Of a stretch of 64,000 bases of DNA, positions 17,233 to 26,066 are shown piece by piece; within the stretch, counting starts at the first letter, position 1; each line of letters opens with the position of its first letter. This DNA is from Bacillota bacterium (GTDB taxonomy: Bacteria > Bacillota > Clostridia > Christensenellales > SZUA-584). A model generated the notes under the pieces. That model did no database searches. It saw only the letters and a program-made list of their open reading frames with translations, and was not told where the DNA came from. The position numbers and the translations under genes are program-made. Location: positions 1-64,000 of the forward strand of contig JAEYPO010000032.1 in NCBI GenBank assembly GCA_023410595.1, written 5' to 3'.

Positions 17233-18716
17233 TGCTGCACCTCCGGCGGCTGACTTGCGACGCCTGGTGCTTCTTCGGAATACGGCCTGCCGTATAAGGC
17301 GACTTTCCATCCGCCTCCGCTCCAAAGATCACGTATTATGACGCGCCCTTTACATGAGCTTGCCTCTATCGTCTTGTTGTTGCCGATATATATGGCGGCG
17401 TGGTGTATCTCCCTCCAGCGCCCGCAGCTGCATCCCGGCTTTGACCAGAATACGATATCGCCCGGCTTTAAGTCCTTTTCGTCAACGACGTACCCGTTGC
17501 TATGGCAATATCTCGCCTGCTCGACGGACGACGTGGGTATCGCAATGCCCGCTTGATTGTACGACCAATATACGAAATACGAACAGTCTACGTAGTTGCC
17601 CGAGCCTCTCCTTGACTTCGAATAGGGATGCCCCAGCCGTATTAGCGCCGACTGCACTATAGCCGCGCCCTTTGTGCCCTGCGGCAGGCTCGCTATTATC
17701 TGCTGCAGATCCTCCGACTCCGTGCCGTCGTACATATCCACGCCCAGCAGGTCGGCAAAATAAGTATAGTAGCTGGGAGACATGAGCCTTGCAAGCAAGG
17801 CCGCCTGCTTTCTGTCAAAGCTGTGCATCACGGCGCCTTCCTCGTAAGTGAGGCTGTTGACGGAAACGTACACGTTAAGCGTAGTCACCGGCACAGGAGG
17901 CGCGGTGGGGTCCGAGTTTTCCGCAAAGCTCGTAGTTTTGTCAGTACGGAATTCAAGCTGGTTCATCTCGTTGTAGATATCGCGCAGCGTTCCTATGTTT
18001 TCCGGCGTTATAGTAAGAAATTTGAACCCTTCGTGCATCGTCGCGGCCGCGTACACCGACAAAACGTCGGCCCAGTTGTTTACCGTATCGCTGTCGCCGT
18101 CCATGTCGCCCGCGAACTCCACTTTAACGTCGTCAAAGCTCTCCGTTGCCTTTATGACTTCCACATGCGTGTCTATTTTAGATTGGAAATCGGCGTTTAT
18201 CTGCGTTATGGCGTCCTTCATGGGTATAACCTGCACCGCCCCCGCGGTGAGGCCATCTTTTTCCAGCCCGTCCGCGGCTGAAGCCGATATTGCTTTTGCC
18301 GCGGCGGTCGTCTGCCCTGATAAGACGGCCTGCTGCGCTGCCGCGTCTCCGTCCGTCCTCAAGCTCAGCATGCCCTTGCTGTCAAGAAGCCCAAGCTTCT
18401 GAGCATTACAGTAATTTTGTTCATAGCAAACGCACGCGGCGCGCAATATCTCAAGCTCGCCAGAATACGAGTCGATAAGCGCCAGCTGCTCTCCCGCCTC
18501 ACTTTCCAGCTCATCGGCCTGCGCCGAATAGTAGGAGGCCTGCGAGGACGTAAATATGAAAGACCCGGTCAGTATGAACATGACGGCCAGCGCGGCGCCC
18601 AAAGCGGCAAAAGCACATCTGCGGGCAACGCTTAAAGTAAACGCCTTTTTACGCGCGTCCGTAACCGACGATATAATTATGCTGTATCGCTCTTTTATTC
18701 TTACTTTTCTCCTCAT
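17229..18716 (-). CDS. Membrane-tethered NlpC/P60 family peptidoglycan hydrolase
   Basis: This protein of about 495 residues cleaves cell-wall peptides, judging by its C-terminal NlpC/P60 domain (about residues 340-480). The catalytic Cys lies in NYVDCSYFVYW and the catalytic His in EIHHAAIYIGN, with a plausible third polar residue after. The N-terminus has a cytoplasmic stretch (YSIIISSVTDARKKAF), one membrane helix (about 32-55) and a long extracytoplasmic linker with coiled-coil segments. Four Cys near the active site (CSCGRW, EASSCKGR) are unusual. I place the start at ATG 18716, but no good ribosome binding site is visible and a start up to 22 codons upstream is possible. It overlaps the next gene by 4 bases. 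Confidence 0.85.
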   Translation of the reverse strand: MRRKVRIKERYSIIISSVTDARKKAFTLSVARRCAFAALGAALAVMFILTGSFIFTSSQASYYSAQADELESEAGEQLALIDSYSGELEILRAACVCYEQNYCNAQKLGLLDSKGMLSLRTDGDAAAQQAVLSGQTTAAAKAISASAADGLEKDGLTAGAVQVIPMKDAITQINADFQSKIDTHVEVIKATESFDDVKVEFAGDMDGDSDTVNNWADVLSVYAAATMHEGFKFLTITPENIGTLRDIYNEMNQLEFRTDKTTSFAENSDPTAPPVPVTTLNVYVSVNSLTYEEGAVMHSFDRKQAALLARLMSPSYYTYFADLLGVDMYDGTESEDLQQIIASLPQGTKGAAIVQSALIRLGHPYSKSRRGSGNYVDCSYFVYWSYNQAGIAIPTSSVEQARYCHSNGYVVDEKDLKPGDIVFWSKPGCSCGRWREIHHAAIYIGNNKTIEASSCKGRVIIRDLWSGGGWKVALYGRPYSEEAPGVASQPPEVQQ

Positions 18717-18918
18717 AATGTTGTCTTTTGAATCTTTAATGCATTTCATATATAACCAAATTATATGTTTTAAAAACAACAAAATTCACAGAATCGTAAT
18801 ATTTACAATCGATACCGGTATTTTTCGGACATAAACATACACCGCCTCTGTATGAATAACATTGCGAATAACAATCGGATAACGTATAATAATGTAAATA
18901 TATATACGTTATTATTGC

Positions 18919-18956
18919 ACCCCATCAAGCCTCACGACTTGCCGGGGACCCGTATA
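18919..18956 (+). repeat. Hairpin repeat element, copy 1 (intergenic)
   Basis: CACCCCATCAAG, CCTCACGA, CTTGCCGGGGACC. It shares the layout and most bases with the copies at 22627, 55251 and 61882. Its minus-strand frame reads GSPASREA, a stop, then WG, matching the GSPKSREALWG-type reading of the others. It lies 30 bases beyond the stop of the 18986-19780 gene, in a 269-base gap before the NlpC/P60 gene that otherwise holds only AT-rich DNA. Confidence 0.7.
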
Positions 18957-18985
18957 AACTAGCTTTGGGTGACAACAGCTTTAAA

Positions 18986-19780
18986 TCAGACGATGAGCGA
19001 TATGATTATTGACACTGCGAGCGACGAGGCGGAAATGATGCCGAACTTTTTAAGATATTCTTTGTCGCTTATCTCAAAGAAGAAGCTCTTGCGGACGCCG
19101 CCCCACGCCAGCGTATAGTTTTTAAGAATGCTCCAACGGGTGAAATCTATGCGCAGCAGAGCGAACTCGCTGAGCGAGAACAGCACCAGCATGCAGAACA
19201 TCGTTACAGGCAGCGCGCCTATACCCATTATGGGAACGGCGAGAGCTCCGCTGCCGAAGCCCTGGGCGCCAAGCTGTCCCTTGATTATCAGGAACAGCAT
19301 GTATATATACAGGCAAAAAGGTATGAGAAACGCCAGCCCCAAGAGTACGAACGAAAACGTGGAAACGGCGACCTGCGTCAGAAAATCCGGCTTGAAGTTT
19401 ATTATCTCTCTCGTCTCGCGGAACGAGTAATACCTGTCGCGCGACTGCGGGCGGTCCGTCGACCGCAGCGCGGCGGACGTCTTCTTATCCATAAACTTTA
19501 AGTCTCTTGTCTGTATCAGCTTGGCGAAAAGCTCTTCCGTGAGGTTGAATTCCTCTTTCGGGTGGTGCTCGAGTATATGTACCTTGCTGTAAACAAGCGT
19601 GTATACCCTGCCAATCTCGAACTTGTTGAACGTAAACGGAGTACGGACGAGCATGCGGAAGACTCTCGGCGTTTCGTCCTTAAGCGAAGAAAGCGGCGTA
19701 AAATACAGCCGGTATCTGTTCGTTGTGGCAACGCGCTCTTTGGAAAACAGCAGCATGTTTTCACGCTCGGTCTTCTTCAT
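18986..19780 (-). CDS. Membrane protein of unknown function
   Basis: I do not recognise this 264-residue protein. An approximately 125-residue cytoplasmic N-terminal region (with TPLSSLKDETPRVFRMLVRTPF) is followed by three hydrophobic segments at about residues 137-165, 180-205 and 245-264. The last runs to the C-terminus. No catalytic motif is seen. AAGGAG lies six bases before ATG 19780. It is divergent from the decarboxylase operon and separated from the NlpC/P60 gene by the first hairpin repeat. Confidence 0.7.
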   Translation of the reverse strand: MKKTERENMLLFSKERVATTNRYRLYFTPLSSLKDETPRVFRMLVRTPFTFNKFEIGRVYTLVYSKVHILEHHPKEEFNLTEELFAKLIQTRDLKFMDKKTSAALRSTDRPQSRDRYYSFRETREIINFKPDFLTQVAVSTFSFVLLGLAFLIPFCLYIYMLFLIIKGQLGAQGFGSGALAVPIMGIGALPVTMFCMLVLFSLSEFALLRIDFTRWSILKNYTLAWGGVRKSFFFEISDKEYLKKFGIISASSLAVSIIISLIV

Positions 19781-19858
19781 TGCAGACTCCTTGTGTAATA
19801 TTGATTATTATCTCATATTTCGGGCAAATAGAAAAGAGTGATTTTGGTTTTAAATCTG

Positions 19859-19880
19859 CCGCCCGCAGCAAACCGGGCGG
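19859..19880 (+). other. Perfect hairpin in the leader of the decarboxylase operon
   Basis: CCGCCCG (19859-19865) and CGGGCGG (19874-19880) form a 7-bp GC-only stem with an 8-base loop, about 50 bases before the first start codon. It has no T-run, so it is more likely a leader structure than a terminator. The function is unknown. Confidence 0.4.
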
Positions 19881-19931
19881 TACTGCTATAAAGAAGCTGC
19901 GATATTTAAGGGGTTTTTTAGGGGTGATATT

Positions 19932-21323
19932 ATGGAAAGACAGATGCCTATAATTGACGCGCTCAGCGCGATAGGCGGCGGCGCGGCGGCTATGCTGTGC
20001 ATGCCGGGGCACAAGGGCGACACGGGGTTTTTCTGCGGCGATATGCTAAAGCTCGATATAACAGAGCTGCCGGGCGCGGACAATCTGCTTTGTCCAGAGG
20101 GCGTGATAGAAGAGTCGCAGCGGCTGCACGCCGATTTTATCGACGCCGGAGCAGCTTTTTACACGACGGGCGGTTCTACGGCGGGCGTGCTCGCCATGCT
20201 GTCGCTGTTCCGCGGAAAGAAGGTAATATTCCCGCGCGGCGTTCACTTCTCCGCCGCAAACGCCATATTCATGTTCGGCATCACGCCTGTTTACCTGCGC
20301 TGTCCCCCGTGCGACTATCCCGCGGTCGTAAGCGCCGAGGATGTAAAGGCGGCGCTGCTCGCTAACAGGGACGCTGCCGCGGTGTTCATCGTATATCCCA
20401 ACTACTTCGGATTCTGCTGCGACATAGAGGCGATTGCGCAAATAGCCCACAAGATGGGCGTGCCCTTGGTCGTAGACGCGGCGCACGCGGCGCATTTCGC
20501 TTTCTCGCCGCTGCTGCCGCTTGCTCCGTCGCACGCCGGCGCGGACATATGGACGGAAAGCGCGCACAAGACGCTGCCCGCTATGAACCAGTGCGCGTGC
20601 GTGTGCTTAGGGCGCCAGTCGCTTGTAGCGCCCTGGGAGCTCAAGCAGGCTCTTACCTGTTTCCAGACGACGAGCCCTTCTTACCTGCTGCTGGCCTCGC
20701 TCGACTATGCCCACGCGTTTATGCGCGACAAGGGCGAGCAGGAGCTTTTCCGCATAATCAACTTAGGGCGTCGCTTTGAGGAGATGGTGGACGGCCTGCC
20801 GGGTTATTCCTGCGTGCACATACAGCAGGAGAATGTATCGGAAAGCGACTGCCTTAAAGTAATAATAGACGTGAGCGGTACGGGCCATACGGGCATCGAC
20901 GTAAAAGACATGCTCGCGGGTCAGGGAATCTACGTCGAGGCGGCGGATTTAAAGAACATACTGCTCATGCTCTCGGTGGGCAACACTACGGCTCACCTCG
21001 ATACGCTTTACGACGCGCTGAAGCATATAGAGAAAAAGCCGGGCAGGGGCATATACTTTTCGCCGTACAGTATGCCTGAAGCAACAAAGTATTCACAAAA
21101 CGCCCGGTTATGGGGTAATATAGAAAGCGTGCGCATAGAACAGTCCGTAGGACGCATAAGCGCGTCGGCGGCGGGCGTATATCCTCCCGCTGAGGTCGTC
21201 GTACAGCGCGGCCAGGTAATGTCTTACGAGATAGCGGGATATCTGCTTGAAGCGCGGCGGCAGGGGTTCGGCGTGTTCGGCACGGAGGGCGACAACATAA
21301 GGGTCTACAAGGAGAGGACATGA
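19932..21323 (+). CDS. Orn/Lys/Arg decarboxylase family protein (YaaO-like)
   Basis: This 463-residue, PLP-dependent fold-I enzyme is related to arginine and lysine decarboxylases. Visible are MPGHKGD (about 24-30), the FYTTGGSTAGVLAML cofactor loop, DAAHAAHF carrying the PLP-contacting Asp, and the Schiff-base lysine in TESAHKTLPAMNQ (about 215). The C-terminal wing is short. The gene order with HAD, tmk, holB and ricT matches the Bacillus yaaO-tmk-holB-ricT region, which supports YaaO-type identity. The substrate is not determined. A GGGGTG lies upstream of ATG 19932. The stop overlaps the HAD start by 4 bases. Confidence 0.88.
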   Translation: MERQMPIIDALSAIGGGAAAMLCMPGHKGDTGFFCGDMLKLDITELPGADNLLCPEGVIEESQRLHADFIDAGAAFYTTGGSTAGVLAMLSLFRGKKVIFPRGVHFSAANAIFMFGITPVYLRCPPCDYPAVVSAEDVKAALLANRDAAAVFIVYPNYFGFCCDIEAIAQIAHKMGVPLVVDAAHAAHFAFSPLLPLAPSHAGADIWTESAHKTLPAMNQCACVCLGRQSLVAPWELKQALTCFQTTSPSYLLLASLDYAHAFMRDKGEQELFRIINLGRRFEEMVDGLPGYSCVHIQQENVSESDCLKVIIDVSGTGHTGIDVKDMLAGQGIYVEAADLKNILLMLSVGNTTAHLDTLYDALKHIEKKPGRGIYFSPYSMPEATKYSQNARLWGNIESVRIEQSVGRISASAAGVYPPAEVVVQRGQVMSYEIAGYLLEARRQGFGVFGTEGDNIRVYKERT

Positions 21324-21994
21324 TAAGAAACATAACGGGAAAAGACGCTTCATACCGAATGGTCTTTTTAGACCTCGACGGTACGGTTACCGATTCGGGG
21401 CCGGGTTGCATCAACGCAGTCAGGTATATGTTTGATAAGATAGGCTATACCGAGAACGACGAAAACAGGATAAGGGGATTTATGGGGCCGCCTATGAAGC
21501 GCCATCTTGTAAGGGAATTCGGTTTCAGCGAGGAGGAAGCGGCGGCGGCTTACGTTCACTACAGGGAGTATTACGACAGCAAGGGCGTATTTGAGAACAA
21601 ACCGTACGACGGCATAGCACAGGCCATAGCGAGCATAAAAGGCTCGGGCAAGGAAGTATATATAGCCACATCGAAGCCGGAAAATCTGGCGCTGCTCGTG
21701 CTCGAAAAGTTTGGCCTTTCCGGGTTGTTTTCGGGCGTTTTTGCCGCGCGGCATGATAAAAACATACTCGACAAGGACGAAGTGCTCGAAAGTGCAGTAG
21801 CCGAGCTGGGCGACGTAACGGACGCCGTAATGGTAGGCGACAGATGCTTCGACATACTGGGCGGCAAGCATGTGGGGTTTGACACCATAGGCGTGCTTTA
21901 CGGTTACGGCAGCGAAGACGAGCTTACAGGCGCGGGCTGCGATTACACCGTAGATACCGTGCACGACCTTGCGGTTTTGCTGGGGAGGGCTTAA
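21320..21994 (+). CDS. HAD-superfamily phosphatase, phosphoglycolate phosphatase-like
   Basis: This 224-residue HAD subfamily IA hydrolase has motif I FLDLDGTVTDSGPG (about residues 17-30), motif II with IATSKPENL, and motif IV MVGDRCFDILGGKHVG. It has a helical cap between motifs I and II. It resembles Gph/PpaX proteins that dephosphorylate 2-phosphoglycolate or pyrophosphate, but the substrate is not certain. ATGA overlap with the preceding gene and AGGAGAGG before ATG 21320 indicate coupled translation. The tmk start follows its stop with no gap. Confidence 0.9.
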   Translation: MIRNITGKDASYRMVFLDLDGTVTDSGPGCINAVRYMFDKIGYTENDENRIRGFMGPPMKRHLVREFGFSEEEAAAAYVHYREYYDSKGVFENKPYDGIAQAIASIKGSGKEVYIATSKPENLALLVLEKFGLSGLFSGVFAARHDKNILDKDEVLESAVAELGDVTDAVMVGDRCFDILGGKHVGFDTIGVLYGYGSEDELTGAGCDYTVDTVHDLAVLLGRA

Positions 21995-22666
21995 ATGAGC
22001 GGATTCTTTATAGTATTCGAGGGCGCGGACGGCTCGGGCAAATCGACGCAGATGCGCTATCTCGCGGAATATCTTGAGAGCGTGGGCGTAAACGTGCTGA
22101 GCACACGCGAGCCGGGGGGCTGCCCCGTAGCCGAGGAAATACGCGAGATCGTATTGAGCAAGGACGAAAAGCAGATGGAAGCGGTCACGGAAGCGCTGCT
22201 ATACGCCGCCGCGCGCGCCGAGCACGTGCGCCAGGTCATAATGCCCGCGCTAAAGGCGGGAAAAATAGTGCTGTGCGACAGGTTCCTGCTGTCGTCTCTC
22301 GCGTATCAGGGATATGGAAGGGAGCTGGGCGTCGATCTGGTGCGGCGCATAAACGAGCCCGCCATCGCGGGATGTTTGCCTGACCTTACTATATTCATAA
22401 ACATATCGCCCGACAAGGCGTTCGCCCGTATGAACGAGCTTAAAGAACGCGACCGGCTCGAGCGCGCGGGCATGTCTTTTCACGAGCGTGTTTTTAACGG
22501 CTATATCGAGCTTTCAAAGAGCGAAGATGTGATATTCGTGGACGCACAGGGCACGAAACACGAGACGCGGGAGATAATAAAACAGAAAATACTTCCCATA
22601 CTTAATGACAAGGGGCTGCTATTCACACCCCATAAAGCCTCGCGACTTTTTGGGGACCCCGTATGA
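21995..22666 (+). CDS. tmk: Thymidylate kinase
   Basis: This kinase phosphorylates dTMP to dTDP for DNA synthesis. The 223 residues have the P-loop FEGADGSGKSTQ (about residues 7-18), the DRX motif LCDRFLLSSLAYQG and the lid region. GGAGG in the end of the HAD gene is the ribosome binding site. The C-terminus after KILPILND is unusual: the last 14 or so residues (FTPHKASRLFGDPV) are encoded by a copy of the dispersed hairpin repeat. The family-conserved part therefore seems to end before it. The stop overlaps the holB ATG. Confidence 0.95.
   Translation: MSGFFIVFEGADGSGKSTQMRYLAEYLESVGVNVLSTREPGGCPVAEEIREIVLSKDEKQMEAVTEALLYAAARAEHVRQVIMPALKAGKIVLCDRFLLSSLAYQGYGRELGVDLVRRINEPAIAGCLPDLTIFINISPDKAFARMNELKERDRLERAGMSFHERVFNGYIELSKSEDVIFVDAQGTKHETREIIKQKILPILNDKGLLFTPHKASRLFGDPV
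22627..22660 (+). repeat. Hairpin repeat element, copy 2 (3' end of tmk, abutting holB start)
   Basis: CCCCATAAAG, CCTCGCGA, CTTTTTGGGG then ACCCC. This is a 10-bp stem with one mismatch. It encodes the last residues of Tmk, and the holB ATG begins 3 bases after it. The minus-strand frame reads GSPKSREALWG. Confidence 0.85.
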
Positions 22667-23607
22667 ACTGCGGACGCGACGCGTTTCTTGCCTCCGCCGG
22701 CACTTCTTCGATGCAGAGCGCTTATCTCGTAATATGCGGCCGTCCGCTCGTTGCCAACCGTGTTGTCAATAAATTTCTTGCGAGGCTGTACTGCAAAAAC
22801 GGAGGCTGCGGGGAATGCGACGAGTGCCGCAGAGTGCTCGAGGGGCATGTCGACATAATGAGATTAAGCGCCCCTAAGGTAAGCGAGTTCAGGGAGGCGA
22901 TAGCGTTCGCCGCGGAGAAGCCGTCGGGGCCTTACAAATCCGTTGTAATAGAATGCGCAGACGACATGACGGACGCGGCCGCCAACAGCATGCTCAAGAC
23001 GCTTGAGCAGCCGCCCGCGGATACCGTGTTCATACTCGAGGCGCGCTCCATAACGGGAGTGCTGCCCACTGTTGCCTCAAGGTGCGCAGCCGTGCACATA
23101 ACGCCTGACCCGGAGGCGGAGCGCGGCATAGCGTCGTCTTTGGGAACGGATGAAGCTACGGCGCATATACTCTGCGATCTCTCGGGCGGTTTCGTGGAGG
23201 AAGCGGGGCTTATATACAAAGACAAAGCGTTCTGGGAAGCCCGGCCTAAAGCGCTCGATATCTGCCACAGGCTGCTCTATCAGACCGGCTTTGGAATAAG
23301 CAAGTACGCGGATTTTCTTGAAACCGCCAAAGAGCAGCTCCCTTCGCTACTCTGCGTAATGCAGTCGTACTACCGTGACATACTTATATATAAAAAGACA
23401 AAAAACGAGCGTCTTATTATCAACAGCGACTGCATAAGCAACATAAGGCAGGCGGCGGCGGACTTTACAAGCGGCGCCGTTAGTAATATTATTAAGGTTA
23501 TATTTGAAACAGAGAGACGTTTTTTCTTTTCAGTAAACTTCAGGTTGGCTGTCGAGAAAATGTTCTTTGATATACTGGAGGAAAAGCACAGATGGAAAAA
23601 GTCGTAG
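22663..23607 (+). CDS. holB: DNA polymerase III delta-prime subunit
   Basis: Delta-prime is the stator of the clamp loader that opens the sliding clamp. The 314 residues show the zinc-binding CGECDECRRVLEGHVD segment (about residues 45-60), the sensor-like stretch AAANSMLKTLEQPPADTVFIL and TVASRCAAV, all typical of this AAA+ family. The P-loop is degenerate (GRPLVANR), as is common for delta-prime, so ATP binding is unlikely. The ATG overlaps the tmk stop, and the sequence before it is a hairpin repeat (GGGGACCCC) rather than a clean ribosome binding site, so translation may rely on coupling. Confidence 0.92.
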   Translation: MNCGRDAFLASAGTSSMQSAYLVICGRPLVANRVVNKFLARLYCKNGGCGECDECRRVLEGHVDIMRLSAPKVSEFREAIAFAAEKPSGPYKSVVIECADDMTDAAANSMLKTLEQPPADTVFILEARSITGVLPTVASRCAAVHITPDPEAERGIASSLGTDEATAHILCDLSGGFVEEAGLIYKDKAFWEARPKALDICHRLLYQTGFGISKYADFLETAKEQLPSLLCVMQSYYRDILIYKKTKNERLIINSDCISNIRQAAADFTSGAVSNIIKVIFETERRFFFSVNFRLAVEKMFFDILEEKHRWKKS

Positions 23608-24473
23608 GAGTGCGGTTTAAACGGGTGGGCAAGGTATACTACTTCCTCCCCGGTGACATAGAGTTCAAAGAAGGCGACCACGCCATAGTCGAAACGACGC
23701 GGGGCACGGAGTACGGCGACGTCGTCATACCCGAAAAGGAAGTGGAAGATAAGGATATCGTTGCGCCCTTAAAGCCGGTCATACGCAAAGCGACCGCCAA
23801 AGACGAAAAGAAGATGGAAGAAAACATCCAAAAGGAAAAGGATGCGTTTGAGGCCTGTGAAAAAAAGATAATCAGCCACAGCCTTCAGATGAAGCTCGTG
23901 GATGTTGAATATACGTTCGACAACTCAAAGATAGTTTTTTACTTCACCGCGGACGGCAGGGTCGATTTCCGCGAGCTCGTCAAAGACCTCGCCGGTATGT
24001 TCAAGACCAGGATAGAGCTAAGGCAGATAGGCGTGCGCGACGAGGCGAAGATGATGGGAGGCCTCGGGCCGTGCGGACGTCCGTGCTGCTGTTCGTATTT
24101 CTTGGGCGACTTCAGCCCTGTTTCGATTAAGATGGCCAAGGAGCAGAACCTGTCATTATCGCCCACAAAAATAAGCGGCCTTTGCGGCAGGCTGATGTGC
24201 TGCCTTAACTACGAACACGAGCATTACTGCGAGACTCGCCGCCGTATGCCCAAGCAGGGCAGCACGGTAGACACGCCCGACGGCAAAGGGATAGTGATAG
24301 AAAACAACGCGATAACCGAGAAGGTGCGCGTAAAGATAACGCTGCCCGACGAGAGCGTCGACATGAAGACGTTCGACTTGAGCGAAGTGAAATTCACGCG
24401 TCACAACAACCGCCCCGAGCCGGAGAACGATGCGGATATCGACGAGGAAATCAAGTCGCTGCTTGACGAATGA
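23592..24473 (+). CDS. ricT: RicT (YaaT), PSP1-domain regulator of RNase Y complex
   Basis: This 293-residue protein of the PSP1 family overlaps the holB end by 16 bases and uses GGAGG within holB. Cys-rich segments CGRPCCCSYFLGDF and LCGRLMCCLNYEH (about residues 158-215) are the conserved Fe-S ligands of the RicA-RicF-RicT (Y) complex. In Bacillus this complex redirects RNase Y processing and promotes sporulation, competence and biofilm. The order tmk-holB-ricT matches Bacillus. A 40-residue acidic tail ends the protein. Confidence 0.93.
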   Translation: MEKVVGVRFKRVGKVYYFLPGDIEFKEGDHAIVETTRGTEYGDVVIPEKEVEDKDIVAPLKPVIRKATAKDEKKMEENIQKEKDAFEACEKKIISHSLQMKLVDVEYTFDNSKIVFYFTADGRVDFRELVKDLAGMFKTRIELRQIGVRDEAKMMGGLGPCGRPCCCSYFLGDFSPVSIKMAKEQNLSLSPTKISGLCGRLMCCLNYEHEHYCETRRRMPKQGSTVDTPDGKGIVIENNAITEKVRVKITLPDESVDMKTFDLSEVKFTRHNNRPEPENDADIDEEIKSLLDE

Positions 24474-24529
24474 CGCCCAAAGCCTTCGCTTAAAGCGCAA
24501 ATTTTTGAACAATTTGTTGCTTTACGCTG

Positions 24530-24558
24530 TTGCATTTTTATATACATGTGTATAAAAT
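24530..24558 (+). promoter_or_regulatory. Promoter for the ferredoxin gene
   Basis: TTGCAT (24530-24535), a 17-base spacer and TAAAAT (24553-24558). The ferredoxin ATG lies 34 bases downstream. Confidence 0.65.
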
Positions 24559-24591
24559 AGTACGCGTATATAAATACGGAGGTGAAGGCTA

Positions 24592-24762
24592 ATGGCATAT
24601 ATTATTACTGACTCGTGCATTTCCTGCGGTGCTTGCGAAAGCGAATGCCCGGTGGAAGCGATCTCTGAGGGCGATGGCAAATATGTTATCGACGCGGACG
24701 TTTGCATAGACTGCGGAAGCTGCGCGGACACCTGCCCGAACGAAGCGATCGAACAGGGTTAA
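24592..24762 (+). CDS. 2[4Fe-4S] ferredoxin
   Basis: This 56-residue clostridial-type ferredoxin carries electrons between low-potential redox enzymes. Both cluster motifs are present: CISCGACESECP and CIDCGSCADTCP, each CxxCxxCxxxCP. GGAGGTG lies nine bases upstream of ATG 24592. It is monocistronic, with its own promoter and terminator, as usual for an abundant carrier. Confidence 0.96.
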   Translation: MAYIITDSCISCGACESECPVEAISEGDGKYVIDADVCIDCGSCADTCPNEAIEQG

Positions 24763-24775
24763 CAAATCTCTAAAC

Positions 24776-24799
24776 AAAAAGGCCTCTACGGCCTTTTTT
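24776..24799. terminator. Bidirectional intrinsic terminator
   Basis: AAAAAGGCC and GGCCTTTTT form a 9-bp stem with loop TCTAC and T-runs on both strands. It serves the ferredoxin gene (plus) and the radical SAM gene (minus). Confidence 0.85.
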
Positions 24800-24803
24800 A
24801 TTT

Positions 24804-25871
24804 TCAAACTGTTTCAGACGAAGCCGACAGCGCTTCTATCCACGCGCTGTTCTCTTTGAGCGCGCATCCTCCGCGGCTCTCTTTTAAAAGGTGATGGTTG
24901 TCACGTATTTTCATAAGAAGGTCGGATTTAAGAGCTTCTTTGAGCGGCTTATCCTTTATATTCGTGTCCGAGTACGGCGCGAACGGACAGGCCTCAAGCG
25001 CGCCCGTCGAGCTTATATGCAAGAATCCCCGCCCTGAAGCAAGGCAGCCGCCGTATTTCTCCTCGTCGCCCGGCAGCGTCACTATAAGCATGTCGTGCTC
25101 CCTGTAGAGCCTTTCTTCATTTTCGCGCAGCTGCTTCTTCTGCTGTTCCGTAAGGCAGAGCGCTTCGTCTTCCTCCCCCGAAGGAACGTACTCAATCAGA
25201 AACGCCGCCCGGCAGCCTTTCGCTTCAAGCCCGCTTAAATATTCCTCGTTTACCACCTCGCCGTAGTTCTCGCTTGTCAGCGTTACGGAAGCGCCGAACA
25301 GCCTGCCTGCTTTGTCGAACTTCTCCATCACTGCCATGGCGTTGTCGTACATGCCCTCCCCGCGCCTCAAATCCGTCGCCGCTTTACCGCCCTCCACGCT
25401 TATCACCGGAACAAAGTTAAGAGGAAGGTCCTTATATGCCCCTAATAGCAGCCCGTTCGTGAACATCACGAACAGCGTATCGGGATGCAGCGCGGGAAGC
25501 TCCATTACGCCCTGTTTCATCAGCGGCTCTCCCCCGGCTATCATGACGACACAGACGCCTAAATCTACCGCTTCGGATACGGCGCTCTTTATGCGCTCTA
25601 TATCCATCTCGCCCGACTTGTCGCGCTGCTGGCTGCACGCGTAACAGCCCTTGCAGGAAAGATTGCAGTCGTTCGTCACGCTGACTATAATCACAGGCGG
25701 AACGACGAGCCCTTCGTCTCTTAATAGCTGTTCCCTTCTCTTCTCCTGCTTTTTCATGCTTGCCGATATCCTTGCAAACGCCGCGATATACGAAGGCCTC
25801 TTAAGCAGAAACCTCTTATTGTTTATGACCGCTCCGGCAAACGACCGGTTGAACTCCTCTATACCGTCCAT
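24804..25871 (-). CDS. Radical SAM protein, putative peptide or cofactor-modifying enzyme
   Basis: This 355-residue protein has the [4Fe-4S]-SAM motif CNLSCKGCYAC (about residues 69-79, CxxxCxxC), an AdoMet-binding GGEP (about 112-115) and a TIM-barrel-like middle. Further Cys occur near the C-terminus (ACPFAPYSDTN, GCAL), as in abbreviated SPASM/Twitch domains, but the set is incomplete. The substrate is unknown and no precursor peptide gene is seen nearby. GGAG lies six bases before ATG 25871. It is divergent from a small DtxR-like regulator 195 bases away, which may control it. Confidence 0.85.
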   Translation of the reverse strand: MDGIEEFNRSFAGAVINNKRFLLKRPSYIAAFARISASMKKQEKRREQLLRDEGLVVPPVIIVSVTNDCNLSCKGCYACSQQRDKSGEMDIERIKSAVSEAVDLGVCVVMIAGGEPLMKQGVMELPALHPDTLFVMFTNGLLLGAYKDLPLNFVPVISVEGGKAATDLRRGEGMYDNAMAVMEKFDKAGRLFGASVTLTSENYGEVVNEEYLSGLEAKGCRAAFLIEYVPSGEEDEALCLTEQQKKQLRENEERLYREHDMLIVTLPGDEEKYGGCLASGRGFLHISSTGALEACPFAPYSDTNIKDKPLKEALKSDLLMKIRDNHHLLKESRGGCALKENSAWIEALSASSETV

Positions 25872-26066
25872 GTTTCACTCCGTTTCAACAATTTACGCCA
25901 GCCTAGTATATAATATGACTGTAAAAAAAGGAAGTACATAAATAAAATAGTTGCCATTTGTATGGCTCCATTTATGCGGCAGTATTCGAAATAAAAAATC
26001 AGCGCAGATAATGCAATATTTCTTAGAGTATTGTGTCTTAAATACGGAAACAGAAAGGAGAATACC

